NCBI GenBank assembly: GCA_028280805.1
Contig: JANQLB010000130.1
Location: 1-64,000, forward strand
Source of the DNA: Tissierellales bacterium
GTDB taxonomy: Bacteria; Bacillota; Clostridia; Tissierellales; VENL01
Length of the DNA stretch: 64,000 nucleotides
Reading direction: 5' to 3'
Shown here: in pieces, positions 54,476 to 64,000 of the stretch
How positions within the stretch are numbered: position 1 is the stretch's first letter
Layout: every line of letters starts with the position of its first letter
Notes under the pieces: generated by a model
Told to the model about the DNA's origin: nothing
Databases searched by the model: none
Seen by the model: only the letters and a program-made list of their open reading frames with translations
Program-made: the position numbers and the translations under genes

Positions 54476-57118
54476 ATGAAAAAATTAGGTTTACATGAAA
54501 TAAGAAGAGAGTTCCTAAGTTTTTTTGAAGAAAAGGATCATTTAATAATACCAAGTTATTCTTTAGTACCAATAAAGGATAAGAGCTTACTGCTGATAAA
54601 CGCAGGTATGGCACCGTTAAAACCATACTTTTTAGGTATAGAAAATCCTCCAAAAGAAAGAATGACTAATTGTCAAAAATGTGTAAGAACATGTGATATA
54701 GATAATGTTGGCAAGACAGACAGACATGCAACATTTTTTGAAATGCTCGGAAATTTCTCTTTTGGAGATTATTTTAAAAAAGAATCTATACAATGGGCGT
54801 GGGAGTTTGTAACTGAAAGATTTGAAATCCCTAAAGATATATTATGGGTATCAGTATATAAAGATGATGATGAAGCATATGATATCTGGAAAGATGAAAT
54901 AAATGTACCGGAGGAAAAAATAGTTAGGTTAGGGAAAAAAGATAATTTCTGGGAATTAGAAGTGGGGCCGTGTGGACCATGTTCAGAAATATATGTGGAT
55001 AGAGGAGAAGATTACGACTGCGGTCATGAGGATTGTAAACCGGGATGTGATTGCGATAGATACGTTGAAGTATGGAATTTAGTTTTTTCACAATATGATA
55101 AGGATGAGAATGGAAATTATAATCCTCTACCAAATCCTAATATAGATACAGGTATGGGATTAGAAAGAATGGCAGTAATATTACAGGGAGTAGAAAATAT
55201 TTTTGAAACGGATGCTTTTAGAACTATTTTAGATGAAGTAGTTCAAATAACCGGTGTTAAATATGGCATTAATCCTAAAGATGATATGTCAATCAGGATT
55301 ATAACTGATCATATAAGGGCTGTAACTTTTTTAGTTTCAGATGGTGTAATTCCAGGTAATGAAGGAAGAGGATATGTATTAAGAAGGTTAATTAGAAGGG
55401 CAGCTAGACATGGAAAACTTTTAGGTTTAAAGGGTGATTTTCTATATAAGCTGTCAGATATAGTTATTGAACAATGGGGTAATACATATACTGATATTAA
55501 AGAAAAGCACAGTCAAATAAAAAAAGTTATAAAAGTTGAAGAAGAAAAGTTTCAAGAAACTATAGATCAGGGTATAAATATATTATGTGAGTATATTGAT
55601 AAAGTAAAAAGTGAAGGTAATAATATATTAAAAGGAGAAAATGCTTTTAAACTATACGATACTTATGGTTTTCCTTTGGATTTAACTAAAGAAATTCTTT
55701 TAGAAGAAGGACTTAGCGTTGATGAAGATGGATTTAACAATGAGATGGAAAAACAAAGACAAAGAGCTAGAAGGGCAAGAGATGAGGGTGAAAAGAGCGT
55801 TTGGAATTCAGCAAATTATAAAGAGTTAAATATTAAAGAAAATACACAATTTGTTGGTTATAATAGCCTTTCTTCCAATTCTAAAGTAATTTCATTGATA
55901 AAGGATAATTCTTTAGTTGAAGAATTAAAAGAAGGGCAAGAGGGTATTATAGTACTGGATAAAACTTCGTTTTATCCAGAGAGTGGAGGTCAGGTTGGTG
56001 ACAAAGGTATACTTTCTAACAGTAACTGTAAAGTGAAGGTTACTGATACAAAAAAAGAAGGTGAGGATTTATTTCTTCATTTTGTAAGCGTAGAAAAGGG
56101 AGTAATTAAAACAGGAGATATAGTACAAGCAAATGTTGATAAAATAGAAAGAATTAGTACCGCTCGTAATCACTCTGTTACTCATATACTTCATAAAGCA
56201 CTTAAAAAAATTGTAGGTGAGCATGTTAATCAGGCAGGTTCTCTGGTTATGCCGGATAGACTAAGATTTGACTTTAGTCATTTTGAAGCATTAACTGATA
56301 GCGAAGTAAATAAAATTGAGAAAAAGGTTAATGATTTAATTTTACAAGGACTAGATATAGAAACTTTAGAAATTTCTTTAGATGAAGCTAAGAAAATTGG
56401 AGCTAGTGCTTTATTTGATGAAAAATATGGCTCATTGGTTAGAGTAGTTAAAATAGGTGAATATAGTAAAGAGCTATGTGGAGGAACACATGTTAATAAT
56501 TCTAGTAATATTGGATTATTTAAGATAATTTCTGAATCAGGAATAGCGTCAGGAGTAAGAAGAATAGAAGCAATAACGGGTGAATATGTATATAATTATC
56601 TTAAAAATATAGAAAATCAATTAGATGAAGCAGCTGAAGTACTAAAAACAAATAAAACGGATATAATAAGCAAAATAAAGCAGTTAAGTGAAGAATACAA
56701 AAGCATTGTTAAGGAATTAGATAAAGTAAAATCTAAGTTTGCAACATCTAAGCTGGATGACATTGTAAAGGAAGTAATAAAAGTTGAAAATGTGAACGTC
56801 ATTGCTAAATCTGTAGATGGTATGGATGTCAATAGTCTAAGACAATTAGGTGACCAGATAAAAAATTCCATGAAGTCGGTAGTATTAGTTCTTGGAACAA
56901 CTAAAGAAGATAAAGTAAACCTGATTGCTATGGCTAGTAAAGATTTAGTTTCAAAGGGAATACATGCAGGAAACATCATTAGAGAAGTGGCAAAAACAAC
57001 CGGAGGCGGAGGCGGAGGCAGACCTGACATGGCACAAGCAGGAGGTAATGACCCTTCCAAGCTTCAAGAAGCATTAAATAAGGTAAAAGATTTAGTAGAA
57101 GCTCAGATAAAAAGGTAA
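54476..57118 (+). CDS. alaS: Alanine--tRNA ligase
   Basis: An 880-residue enzyme with all domains: catalytic class II core ([12 protein letters not shown]), tRNA-binding part, editing domain with [11 protein letters not shown] and CGGTHVNNS (zinc and proofreading), and the C-Ala domain with a [15 protein letters not shown] Gly-rich motif. ATG 54476 has AAGGGAG upstream; the first in-frame ATG at 54455 stands before that site. First gene of a run through rnj. Confidence 0.97.
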   Translation: MKKLGLHEIRREFLSFFEEKDHLIIPSYSLVPIKDKSLLLINAGMAPLKPYFLGIENPPKERMTNCQKCVRTCDIDNVGKTDRHATFFEMLGNFSFGDYFKKESIQWAWEFVTERFEIPKDILWVSVYKDDDEAYDIWKDEINVPEEKIVRLGKKDNFWELEVGPCGPCSEIYVDRGEDYDCGHEDCKPGCDCDRYVEVWNLVFSQYDKDENGNYNPLPNPNIDTGMGLERMAVILQGVENIFETDAFRTILDEVVQITGVKYGINPKDDMSIRIITDHIRAVTFLVSDGVIPGNEGRGYVLRRLIRRAARHGKLLGLKGDFLYKLSDIVIEQWGNTYTDIKEKHSQIKKVIKVEEEKFQETIDQGINILCEYIDKVKSEGNNILKGENAFKLYDTYGFPLDLTKEILLEEGLSVDEDGFNNEMEKQRQRARRARDEGEKSVWNSANYKELNIKENTQFVGYNSLSSNSKVISLIKDNSLVEELKEGQEGIIVLDKTSFYPESGGQVGDKGILSNSNCKVKVTDTKKEGEDLFLHFVSVEKGVIKTGDIVQANVDKIERISTARNHSVTHILHKALKKIVGEHVNQAGSLVMPDRLRFDFSHFEALTDSEVNKIEKKVNDLILQGLDIETLEISLDEAKKIGASALFDEKYGSLVRVVKIGEYSKELCGGTHVNNSSNIGLFKIISESGIASGVRRIEAITGEYVYNYLKNIENQLDEAAEVLKTNKTDIISKIKQLSEEYKSIVKELDKVKSKFATSKLDDIVKEVIKVENVNVIAKSVDGMDVNSLRQLGDQIKNSMKSVVLVLGTTKEDKVNLIAMASKDLVSKGIHAGNIIREVAKTTGGGGGGRPDMAQAGGNDPSKLQEALNKVKDLVEAQIKR

Positions 57119-57131
57119 AGGGGTGAATATA

Positions 57132-57392
57132 ATGAATAAAGACTTTGACCAAACAATGAAATTTGATGTAGAAAAAGATAATATTAATGAAGCAAAAGAA
57201 ATAATTACCAGTGTTTATAAGTCATTACAGGAAAAAGGCTATAAACCTATTAATCAAATGATCGGATATATATTATCTGGAGACCCGACTTATATAACCA
57301 GCCATAACAATGCTAGAAGTGTAATTAGAAAGCTGGAGAGAGATGAATTACTGGAGGAGCTTTTAAAAAGCTATTTAGAAAAAAATCAGTAG
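57132..57392 (+). CDS. ireB: IreB-family regulatory phosphoprotein (UPF0297)
   Basis: An 86-residue protein: [46 protein letters not shown]. In enterococci IreB is a target of the Ser/Thr kinase IreK and affects cephalosporin resistance; the N-terminal Thr is kept here. It stands right after alaS, as usual. ATG 57132 follows AAAGGGGTG. Confidence 0.92.
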   Translation: MNKDFDQTMKFDVEKDNINEAKEIITSVYKSLQEKGYKPINQMIGYILSGDPTYITSHNNARSVIRKLERDELLEELLKSYLEKNQ

Positions 57393-57405
57393 GAGAGATT
57401 ATAGG

Positions 57406-59568
57406 TTGATTAGAAATTTTTATAAAAAAAGAAATATTGTTACAATTACATTAATAATAATATTTCTTTTTTCTCAGAATGGATATTCACAAAAGATAAA
57501 TAATCAACATATAAAAAATGCTTATATTATCATTTTAAATAGATTTACCCTTACTGATATTGAAAAAATGCCAAATGTCAAAAAACTGATAGATGATGGC
57601 AGTGTAGGGTTAATGAACACTAGAGGAGCTAACGGATATGATGGTCCTCAAGGGTATGCTACCATTAACAGCTCTAAAAGAGCATCTGCTGATTATGAAA
57701 GTGGACTTTTTTTCAATATTAATTTAAGGACAAAATATTCATACAAAAGAAAAACTGGACAAGATTTATACGATTCAAAAGTAGTAAATACTGATATTAA
57801 CTATCTGATAAACTTAAACAAAGATATTGAATTTTCTCCTTTCATAGGTGCTTTAGGAGAAAATCTTCATTCTAGTGGATATAAAACAGCAGTATTTGGT
57901 AATTCAGATACTGCTCATTATTTTGATAGAACAAATTGTTTAATTGCTACGGATGCTTTCGGAAGAATAGATTATGGAAATGTAGATGATATTCTTATAT
58001 TAGACGAAGAGTTCTGCTATGGATATAGAACTGATTATGAAAAGGTTTACAATGAATTAACAGATGTCATTGATAAGGCACATTTAATTGTTATAGAGAC
58101 AGGAGATTTAAATAGATTAAGTTCCTGTAAAGACAAAATGTCTACTGATATGTTCTTAGTAAACCGCAATAAAGTATTATCAAAAATTGATGATTTTATT
58201 GGAGCTTTAATTGATAGTATAGAAAAACATAGATCGCTGGTCTTTATTGTAAGCCCTAATAGAGAGGAAAAATCTATAAGTGACAGCAGATTGTCTCCAA
58301 TAATTGTATGGGGTTTAGGAGTAAAAAACGGAATTGTCACTTCTGGAACTACTAGAAGAGACGGATTAATTTCTAACATAGATATTGCTCCAACTATAAC
58401 GAGTTTTTTGGGAGCTTCTAATGATAACTTTATTGGGCAGCCAATAATCTCTAAAGATCAGAAGATGAATTTTAAATACGTAAAAGAATTAAGTCAAAAT
58501 ATTAATTCTACTTCATTGATAAGAAATGAAATCCTAAAAACGTACAATTTTTTTGTAATTATAGGATCATTAATTATTTTAGGTTTTCTAGTTTTTAGAA
58601 ATAAATTAAAACGTAACTATTTTAAAGTTATTAAATATATATTATTATGTATTATAGGTATGCCGCTAGGCTTCTTATTAATATCTCTTATTGATGCAAA
58701 CAGCTACTTTGTTTATTTTTTGATTATATTACTTTTTGTTTTGATATTAAGTATTATATTAATTAAAATAGGTTACAAATATAGTTTTTTAGTTATAACA
58801 GGTATAATAACAATAACTATTACTATTGATTTATTAACTGAAGGTAAACTTATAAAATCTTCAGTATTAGGTTATGATCCTATTATTGGAGCTAGATATT
58901 TTGGAATAGGTAATGAGTTATTAGGAGTATTAATAGGAAATATAACGATATTTTGCGGTATATATTTAGAAATATTTAAAAGACATTATTACATATTGTT
59001 TGTCTTAGCTGTTATTATTATATCCGTATTACATCCGGATTTAGGTGCTAACTTTGGAGGAAGCATAGCTTTAATACTAATGAGCTTAATATTTATAATT
59101 CAAGTTTTCAATATAAAAATTAACTTAAAAACGATAGTTAGTTTAATGATATTAATCGGGTCAATATTTAGTATTGTAATTTTTTTAGATGCTTTTATAA
59201 ATATAAACCCTTCTCATCTAGGGAATACATTAAGAATTACTATTTATGACAATCCTTTTTATATATTTGAGATAATTTCTAGAAAGCTTAGCATGAATAT
59301 AAGATTAATTGGTATTACCATTTGGAGTAAAACTTTGTTTTTTTCTCTACTTTACATGTTTTTAAATTTATTGATATTTAAAGATATAATAAAAACTATT
59401 TTTACTAAGAATAGGTTTTTGACAGCTGGCTTTATAAGTGCTTTGACCGGCAGTTTAATAGGTCTGTTAGTTAATGATTCCGGAATTATTATGGCAGGTA
59501 TAGGTATTATTTATATTGTCAATTATCTAATATATGGTACAATAATTGAAGTAGAGAAAATTAGATAG
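57406..59568 (+). CDS. Large membrane protein with alkaline-phosphatase-like N-terminal domain
   Basis: A 720-residue protein. A signal or anchor segment (about 10-28) is followed by an extracytoplasmic domain (about 35-370). It resembles the alkaline phosphatase/sulfatase superfamily (NAYIIILNRFTLTDIEKMPN, LGENLHSSGYKTAVFGNSD, IVIETGDLNRL, SPIIVWGLG, DIAPTITSFLG), but I cannot name its metal ligands with certainty. About nine or ten membrane segments follow (380-715). The start is TTG 57406 with GGAGAG upstream. It sits between ireB and the aldo/keto reductase, in a neighbourhood of cell-wall-linked genes. Family not named. Confidence 0.6.
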   Translation: MIRNFYKKRNIVTITLIIIFLFSQNGYSQKINNQHIKNAYIIILNRFTLTDIEKMPNVKKLIDDGSVGLMNTRGANGYDGPQGYATINSSKRASADYESGLFFNINLRTKYSYKRKTGQDLYDSKVVNTDINYLINLNKDIEFSPFIGALGENLHSSGYKTAVFGNSDTAHYFDRTNCLIATDAFGRIDYGNVDDILILDEEFCYGYRTDYEKVYNELTDVIDKAHLIVIETGDLNRLSSCKDKMSTDMFLVNRNKVLSKIDDFIGALIDSIEKHRSLVFIVSPNREEKSISDSRLSPIIVWGLGVKNGIVTSGTTRRDGLISNIDIAPTITSFLGASNDNFIGQPIISKDQKMNFKYVKELSQNINSTSLIRNEILKTYNFFVIIGSLIILGFLVFRNKLKRNYFKVIKYILLCIIGMPLGFLLISLIDANSYFVYFLIILLFVLILSIILIKIGYKYSFLVITGIITITITIDLLTEGKLIKSSVLGYDPIIGARYFGIGNELLGVLIGNITIFCGIYLEIFKRHYYILFVLAVIIISVLHPDLGANFGGSIALILMSLIFIIQVFNIKINLKTIVSLMILIGSIFSIVIFLDAFININPSHLGNTLRITIYDNPFYIFEIISRKLSMNIRLIGITIWSKTLFFSLLYMFLNLLIFKDIIKTIFTKNRFLTAGFISALTGSLIGLLVNDSGIIMAGIGIIYIVNYLIYGTIIEVEKIR

Positions 59569-59579
59569 GAAGTGATGTT

Positions 59580-60530
59580 ATGGACTATAAACAGCTAGGA
59601 AATACAGGATTACTTGTTTCAAGGTTATGCTTCGGTTCATTAACCATAAGTCCTCTTCAAGCAAATCTTCCTATAAAGAAAGGTTCAGAAATTATTAAGT
59701 ATGCCTATAGTAAAGGTATAAACTTTATTGATACAGCAGAATTATATGATAATTATGAATATATTAAAGAAGTGTTAAAATATATAAATAGAAAAGAATT
59801 TATTATTGCAACAAAGTCGTACTCACACTCAAGAAAAACCGCTAAAGAAAGCTTAAACAAAGCATTAAAGGGCTTAAATACTGATTATATTGACGTATTT
59901 TTGCTTCATGAGCAAGAGGGAGAAAACACTATTAGAGGGCATTATGAAGCAGTAAACTTTTTTATGGAAGCTAAGAAAAAAGGTATTATAAGAGCATTTG
60001 GTATTTCTACTCATAAAATTCAAGCAGTAAAAGACTCTATGAAATTTGACGAGATAGAAGTCATTCATCCCATAGTTAATAAAACAGGATTGGGAATACA
60101 GGATGGAAGTATAGACGAAATGATTGATGCTTTAGAATCAGCTTATAATAAAGGTAAAGGAATATATAGTATGAAACCATTAGGTGGTGGTCATCTTATA
60201 AAGAATGCAGAGGAAGCATTTAATTTTGTTAGAAATCTATCGTTTTTACATTCAATAGCTGTTGGGATACAGTCAGAAGAAGAAGTTGACGCAGATATAT
60301 CCTTAATTTCTACTGGAAGTGTTCCAAATAATATTAAAAATAAGATAGATAAAAAAGAAAGAAGATTACATATAGCAGATTGGTGTATTGGATGTAATAA
60401 ATGTGTAGAGAAATGTAATCATGGAGGAATAATAGTTACAAATGGTAAAGCTGATACAGTTAAAGATAAATGTATTTTTTGCGGTTACTGTGCTAAAGCT
60501 TGTCCGGATTTTTGTATTAAGGTCATATAG
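59580..60530 (+). CDS. Aldo/keto reductase with C-terminal ferredoxin domain
   Basis: A 316-residue protein. The TIM-barrel reductase (about 1-250; LGNTGLLVSRLCFGS, FIDTAELYDNYEYI with the active-site Tyr, IIATKSYSHSRKTA with the Lys) is followed by two 4Fe-4S motifs (CIGCNKCVEKC and CIFCGYCAKAC). Reductases of this type pass electrons between ferredoxin-like partners and NAD(P)H-linked reactions in anaerobes; substrate unknown. AGGAAGTG precedes the ATG. Confidence 0.88.
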   Translation: MDYKQLGNTGLLVSRLCFGSLTISPLQANLPIKKGSEIIKYAYSKGINFIDTAELYDNYEYIKEVLKYINRKEFIIATKSYSHSRKTAKESLNKALKGLNTDYIDVFLLHEQEGENTIRGHYEAVNFFMEAKKKGIIRAFGISTHKIQAVKDSMKFDEIEVIHPIVNKTGLGIQDGSIDEMIDALESAYNKGKGIYSMKPLGGGHLIKNAEEAFNFVRNLSFLHSIAVGIQSEEEVDADISLISTGSVPNNIKNKIDKKERRLHIADWCIGCNKCVEKCNHGGIIVTNGKADTVKDKCIFCGYCAKACPDFCIKVI

Positions 60531-60554
60531 TGTGATAAATTATTGGAGGTTAAT

Positions 60555-60980
60555 ATGGAAAGGGTTTTAGGGTTAGATGTAGGAGATAAAACTATAGGTG
60601 TAGCAGTAAGTGATCCACTGGGATTAACTGCACAAGGAGTAAAAACTATAAGAAGAAAGGGTATTAAAAAAGATTTAGAGGAACTTCAAGAGATAATAAA
60701 TGAATATAACGTTCAAGCATTAGTAATAGGGTTACCAAAAAATATGAACAACACCTTAGGACTTCAAAGTGAAAAAGTTCTAAAATTTGTTGATAAGATT
60801 AAAAAAAAATTACAGGTAGATATAATAATGCAGGATGAAAGACTTACTACTGTGTCAGCACAGAGAGATCTGATTAACGCAAATGTAAGCAGGAAAAAGA
60901 GAAAGGATGTTATAGACAAAGTTGCAGCTGTTTATATACTACAGGCTTATTTAGAGAAAATTAGAATAAATCAAAAATAA
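60555..60980 (+). CDS. ruvX: Putative Holliday junction resolvase (YqgF/RuvX)
   Basis: A 141-residue RNase H-fold nuclease: [21 protein letters not shown] (first catalytic Asp), [24 protein letters not shown] (second acidic site) and [17 protein letters not shown] (third Asp). Acts on 16S rRNA ends or Holliday junctions in relatives. ATG 60555 has GGAGG 5 nt upstream. Confidence 0.95.
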   Translation: MERVLGLDVGDKTIGVAVSDPLGLTAQGVKTIRRKGIKKDLEELQEIINEYNVQALVIGLPKNMNNTLGLQSEKVLKFVDKIKKKLQVDIIMQDERLTTVSAQRDLINANVSRKKRKDVIDKVAAVYILQAYLEKIRINQK

Positions 60981-60998
60981 GAAAGGATGTTTATTATA

Positions 60999-61310
60999 AT
61001 GAGCGAAAGGGAAAAGAACACGAAAAATGACAGCTTTGAGGATGAGATAGCTGACGAAGATGAAAAGAATTTAATTCGTTTAATTGATGAAAATGGTGAA
61101 GAACAGGAATTTGAAGTTTTGGCTACATTTGAGATTGATGATAGTGAATACGCAGTATTATTTCCTACAAAAGAAGATGAGGAGGAAGCTTATATACTTA
61201 GAATTGAAACAGATGAAAAAGGTGAAACAATTTTAGTTAATATTGAAGACCCAGCAGAATTTGAAGATGTTGTAGCTGCTTATGAAGCAATAGCAGATGA
61301 AATAATTTAG
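60999..61310 (+). CDS. DUF1292 acidic protein
   Basis: A 103-residue, strongly acidic protein (DSFEDEIADEDEKN at the start, FPTKEDEEEAYILRIE in the middle) of the DUF1292/YrzB family, which always stands between ruvX and fur-like genes in Firmicutes. Function unknown. Start at ATG 60999 rather than ATG 60987, which touches AAAGG. Confidence 0.9.
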   Translation: MSEREKNTKNDSFEDEIADEDEKNLIRLIDENGEEQEFEVLATFEIDDSEYAVLFPTKEDEEEAYILRIETDEKGETILVNIEDPAEFEDVVAAYEAIADEII

Positions 61311-61371
61311 CCAAAAAAAGAGCTAAGATATCTATATAAAATTTTATTATGTATTTATATTAACATATTGT

Positions 61372-61407
61372 TTGACTTTTTAATGTGATAAGTATAGACT
61401 ATACTTA
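61372..61407 (+). promoter_or_regulatory. fur promoter with overlapping operator palindrome
   Basis: TTGACT (61372-61377), 17-bp spacer, TAGACT (61395-61400). The exact palindrome TAAGTATA-GAC-TATACTTA (61389-61407) covers the -10 box. Repression by the Fur-type protein encoded next is likely. Confidence 0.75.
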
Positions 61408-61430
61408 GAATGTAAAGTAGGTGTTATTTA

Positions 61431-61868
61431 ATGGATACATTGATTGAAAGATTAAAATCTAAATTAACAGAAAAAGGTTATAAACTTACTACACAAAGAA
61501 GGATTATCTTAGATGTAATTCTTGAAAATCAAGGAAATCATCTAAGCTCAGAAGAAATTTATGATAAAGTAAAAAGTAAGTATCCTGAAATTGGTTTAGC
61601 AACAGTTTATAGAACCCTTCAGCTGCTGGAAGAATTAGGGATTGTGTATAAGGTGAACTTTAATGATGGTTATAATAGATATGAAGTCAGCTCAAGTACT
61701 GGTGACCATAGACATCACCATTTAGTCTGTTTAAAGTGTGGTAAAGTTATTGAAGTAAAGTTGGATTTACTAGAAAATCTTGAGAATAGAATTGAAAAAG
61801 AGAGTAAATTTAAGATAGTAGATCATAATGTGAAATTTTTTGGGTATTGTGAGGAGTGTTCTAAGTAA
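61431..61868 (+). CDS. fur: Fur-family metalloregulator
   Basis: A 145-residue repressor: winged helix (YKLTTQRRIILDVILENQGN, LATVYRTLQLLEELGIV) and metal-binding dimer domain (GDHRHHHLVCLKCGKVIEV, FGYCEECSK). The HHH and two CxxC pairs fit Fur rather than the shorter Zur forms, and there is no clear PerR Asp signature. Metal specificity cannot be read with certainty. It has its own promoter with a probable self-operator. Confidence 0.9.
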   Translation: MDTLIERLKSKLTEKGYKLTTQRRIILDVILENQGNHLSSEEIYDKVKSKYPEIGLATVYRTLQLLEELGIVYKVNFNDGYNRYEVSSSTGDHRHHHLVCLKCGKVIEVKLDLLENLENRIEKESKFKIVDHNVKFFGYCEECSK

Positions 61869-61893
61869 ATCCCTAATTGGGATTTATTTTTTT
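61866..61893 (+). terminator. Terminator after fur
   Basis: TAAATCCC (61866-61873) pairs with GGGATTTA (61879-61886), followed by a T-run. The remaining 61894-62052 holds nothing I can name. Confidence 0.85.
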
Positions 61894-62052
61894 GAAGTGT
61901 TTTTGAGTGAGAAAATAATTTTTTTATGTGTTTATGGTTAACATATTAATTATAGCGAAGGTTATCTTGTTTATGTTAGTTTATATCTAATTTCTATGTG
62001 AAATTAAAATGTAAATTTGCCTTTAAACTTGGTTTAAAAAAGAGAAACTTTG

Positions 62053-62081
62053 TTGATTACTTATTTTTTATCAAGTATAAT
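62053..62081 (+). promoter_or_regulatory. Sigma-A promoter of rnj
   Basis: TTGATT (62053-62058), 17-bp spacer, TATAAT (62076-62081); leader about 62 nt. Confidence 0.75.
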
Positions 62082-62149
62082 ATTAATAATTGTATTCACG
62101 TCCGGTTGATATGAATATTATTATTTTAACATAATAGGAGAGTGATAAG

Positions 62150-63814
62150 GTGTCAAAAAACAACAAAAAACTTAAAATTATACCTCTAGGAGGATTAAAT
62201 GAAATTGGAAAAAATATTGCAATTATTGAATATAAGGACGATATTGTAATTGTTGACTGCGGATTAAGTTTCCCTGAGGATGAAATGCTAGGCATTGATG
62301 TAGTTATACCTGATATTTCATATTTACTAAAAAATAAAGAAAAGGTAAAGGCAATTTTATTAACTCATGGTCATGAAGATCATATTGGATCATTACCATA
62401 TATCTTAAAAAAGATTAATGTACCTGTATATGGTACTAAGCTTACCTTGGGTCTTGTAGAAAAAAAAGTTAAGGAACATGACGTTAAGGATATTAATTTA
62501 AATATAATAAAACCTGGCAGTAAAATAGATATTGGAGTTTTCAATATAGAGTTTATACGAACAAGTCATAGTATTCCTGATTCTGTAGCCATTGCAATAG
62601 ATACTCCATTAGGTATGATTCTACATACAGGAGATTTTAAGATTGACTATAAACCAATTAATGGTGAAGTTATGGACTTTCACAAGTTTGCAGAACTAGG
62701 ACAAAAAGGTGTCCTTGTAATGATGGCAGATAGCACTAACGTAGAAAGACCTGGGTACACTATGTCAGAAAGTACAGTAGGTGACACATTTAATGATATT
62801 TTTATGACTGCAAAGCAGAGAATTATTGTCGCTACATTTGCATCAAATATTCATAGAGTTCAGCAGATAATCAATTCAGCAGTATTGTTTGATAGAAAGG
62901 TTGCTGTTTCAGGTAGAAGTATGGTTAATGTTGTAAATGTAGGTCAGGAATTAGGATATTTAGATATACCACAAGGTGTATTGATTGATGTTAAAGATAT
63001 TGATAAATATCCTGCTAGTAAAATTGTAGTTATAACTACTGGTAGTCAAGGTGAAACAATGTCTGCATTATCTAGGTTAGCTTCTTCTGATCATAGAAAG
63101 ATGGAGCTGATTCCCGGAGACCTTGTAATAATTTCAGCAACACCTATTCCGGGAAATGAAAAAATGGTATCAAAGGTCATAAACCAATTATTTAAAAAAG
63201 GAGCAAATGTTATATACGAAGCACTGGCAGATGTCCACGTTTCAGGTCATGCGTGCCAAGAAGAATTAAAGCTCATTCATAAATTGATACAACCACAATA
63301 TTTCATTCCTGTTCATGGAGAATACAGACATTTACAACAACATGCAGATTTAGCACACGATTTAGGTTTGCCAATGGAAAACATTTTTGTTGCAAGAAAT
63401 GGTTCTGTTATAGAATTTTGTGAAGAAGGTGCAGCTTTTGGTCAGAGTGTTCAAGCCGGAAATATATTAGTAGATGGCTTAGGTGTAGGTGATGTAGGTA
63501 ATATTGTTCTTAGAGATAGAAGACATCTATCTGAAGATGGTCTTATTGTCGTTGTTGTAACTATTAGCAAAGAAGATGGAAAGGTAATGGCAGGTCCTGA
63601 CATTATTTCAAGAGGTTTTGTATATGTAAGAGAATCAGAGGATTTGATGGAAGAAGCAAGAAGTATTGTAAAAGAAGTATTAAAAGAATGTGAGAAAAAA
63701 CAAATTACTGATTGGTCTACATTGAAATCTAATATAAAGGATGCTTTAAGAAATTATTTATATGAAAAGATTAAAAGAAATCCTATGATTTTACCAATCA
63801 TTATGGAAGTATAA
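62150..63814 (+). CDS. rnj: Ribonuclease J
   Basis: A 554-residue metallo-beta-lactamase/beta-CASP ribonuclease with 5'-exo and endonuclease roles in mRNA decay and rRNA processing. It starts KIIPLGGLNEIGKNIAIIEY and has LTHGHEDHIGSLP (zinc ligands), HTGDFKIDYKP, SGRSMVNVVN, HVSGHACQEELK and PVHGEYRHLQQHA; the C-terminal domain is complete. Start GTG 62150, with AGGAGAGTG upstream. Confidence 0.95.
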   Translation: MSKNNKKLKIIPLGGLNEIGKNIAIIEYKDDIVIVDCGLSFPEDEMLGIDVVIPDISYLLKNKEKVKAILLTHGHEDHIGSLPYILKKINVPVYGTKLTLGLVEKKVKEHDVKDINLNIIKPGSKIDIGVFNIEFIRTSHSIPDSVAIAIDTPLGMILHTGDFKIDYKPINGEVMDFHKFAELGQKGVLVMMADSTNVERPGYTMSESTVGDTFNDIFMTAKQRIIVATFASNIHRVQQIINSAVLFDRKVAVSGRSMVNVVNVGQELGYLDIPQGVLIDVKDIDKYPASKIVVITTGSQGETMSALSRLASSDHRKMELIPGDLVIISATPIPGNEKMVSKVINQLFKKGANVIYEALADVHVSGHACQEELKLIHKLIQPQYFIPVHGEYRHLQQHADLAHDLGLPMENIFVARNGSVIEFCEEGAAFGQSVQAGNILVDGLGVGDVGNIVLRDRRHLSEDGLIVVVVTISKEDGKVMAGPDIISRGFVYVRESEDLMEEARSIVKEVLKECEKKQITDWSTLKSNIKDALRNYLYEKIKRNPMILPIIMEV

Positions 63815-63836
63815 CCACAGCTTTTGCTGTGGTTAT
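63811..63836 (+). terminator. Terminator after rnj
   Basis: ATAACCACAGC (63811-63821) pairs with GCTGTGGTTAT (63826-63836), loop TTTT. It overlaps the rnj stop codon. The T-run is poor; it may also serve the minus-strand gene. Confidence 0.7.
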
Positions 63837-63865
63837 AATATTTACTTGAATTTTCACAAAACTGT

Positions 63866-64000
63866 TTATATATTATATTTCTGTTTTTTTCTAACTAATG
63901 TAGATATATCTATTCCCAGCTTAGCAGCAGTTTCTTTAAGAGTTTTGTTTTTAGATAATGTTCTTTGAATAATTGTTTTTTCAAATATATTAATCTGATC
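63866..64000 (-). CDS. C-terminus of a Fis-type helix-turn-helix regulator (partial)
   Basis: The last 44 codons of a minus-strand gene that runs off the window end. The product reads FEKTIIQRTLSKNKTLKETA, then AKLGIDISTLVRKKQKYNI: a Fis-type helix-turn-helix like the end of the activator at 176-1579. It is probably the DNA-binding end of a second sigma-54-dependent activator, but only the HTH is visible. Confidence 0.75.
   Translation of the reverse strand, partial: DQINIFEKTIIQRTLSKNKTLKETAAKLGIDISTLVRKKQKYNI

Noticed and set aside
54443-54476. T-box riboswitch before alaS
   Set aside because: A good promoter lies only about 33 bp before the gene, leaving no room for a T-box leader.
56617-57060. 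Minus-strand ORF of 147 codons opposite alaS
   Set aside because: Lies wholly within the C-Ala coding region; its Pro and Ser runs mirror the Gly-rich alaS motif.

Overview
The window reads as chromosome of an AT-rich (roughly 30% GC), Gram-positive, anaerobic, endospore-forming, amino-acid-fermenting member of the Clostridia/Tissierellia. This rests on a complete oxidative ornithine degradation operon of the Clostridium sticklandii type, RNase J, an S-layer-homology glycosidase, a TPP riboswitch with low-GC-type terminators, sigma-A promoters with 17-bp spacers, and the usual clostridial order iscR-iscS-iscU-mnmA ... alaS-ireB-ruvX-DUF1292-fur-rnj. A Sedimentibacter-like genus is a guess from memory, not something the sequence proves. 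No tRNA, rRNA, CRISPR array, transposase or prophage was seen.

Layout. (1) 1-7.0 kb: a PAS/AAA+/Fis sigma-54 activator, then a small peptide (RiPP) locus of ABC exporter, radical SAM-SPASM maturase, a partner maturation protein and a 59-residue precursor with a CxCxCxCxC core. The precursor gene sits between 13-bp inverted repeats. (2) 7.0-15 kb: the ornithine operon (ord, ortA, ortB, oraS, oraE, a MutL-like reactivase, ornithine racemase) behind a near-perfect sigma-54 promoter, so the upstream activator is its likely regulator. Together these convert L-ornithine to D-alanine plus acetyl-CoA. (3) 15-19 kb: DUF4870 protein, sugar epimerase, threonine aldolase, rarA. (4) 19-24.1 kb: TPP riboswitch and thiS-thiF-thiG-thiH-thiC-thiE. 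(5) 24.3-35 kb: single genes, including a soluble chemoreceptor fused to a family-5 peptide-binding protein, an amidase, an HD-GYP protein, a GH18-SLH glycosidase, an RlmM-like methyltransferase, a lipoprotein and an SDR-type threonine dehydrogenase.

(6) 35-48.7 kb is the accessory region. Five paralogous family-2 glycosyltransferases, two of them fused to CgeB-like glycosyltransferases, lie with a propeller/coiled-coil protein, a coat-like protein, a DUF3343 protein, a degenerate CysN-CysC-like GTPase and a CAP-domain protein. Several promoters resemble the mother-cell sigma-K consensus (AC, 15-16 nt, CATANNNTR), so I infer a spore-surface assembly and glycosylation island. (7) 48.8-64 kb is conserved housekeeping: Rrf2 regulator, Fe-S assembly, tRNA thiolation, alaS, ireB, ruvX, fur and rnj. 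It ends with the C-terminus of a second Fis-type regulator on the minus strand.

Dispersed among these are three or four copies of an unassigned, hairpin-bearing intergenic element of about 125 bp (near 34.0, 51.1 and 39.4 kb, perhaps also 0.1 kb).
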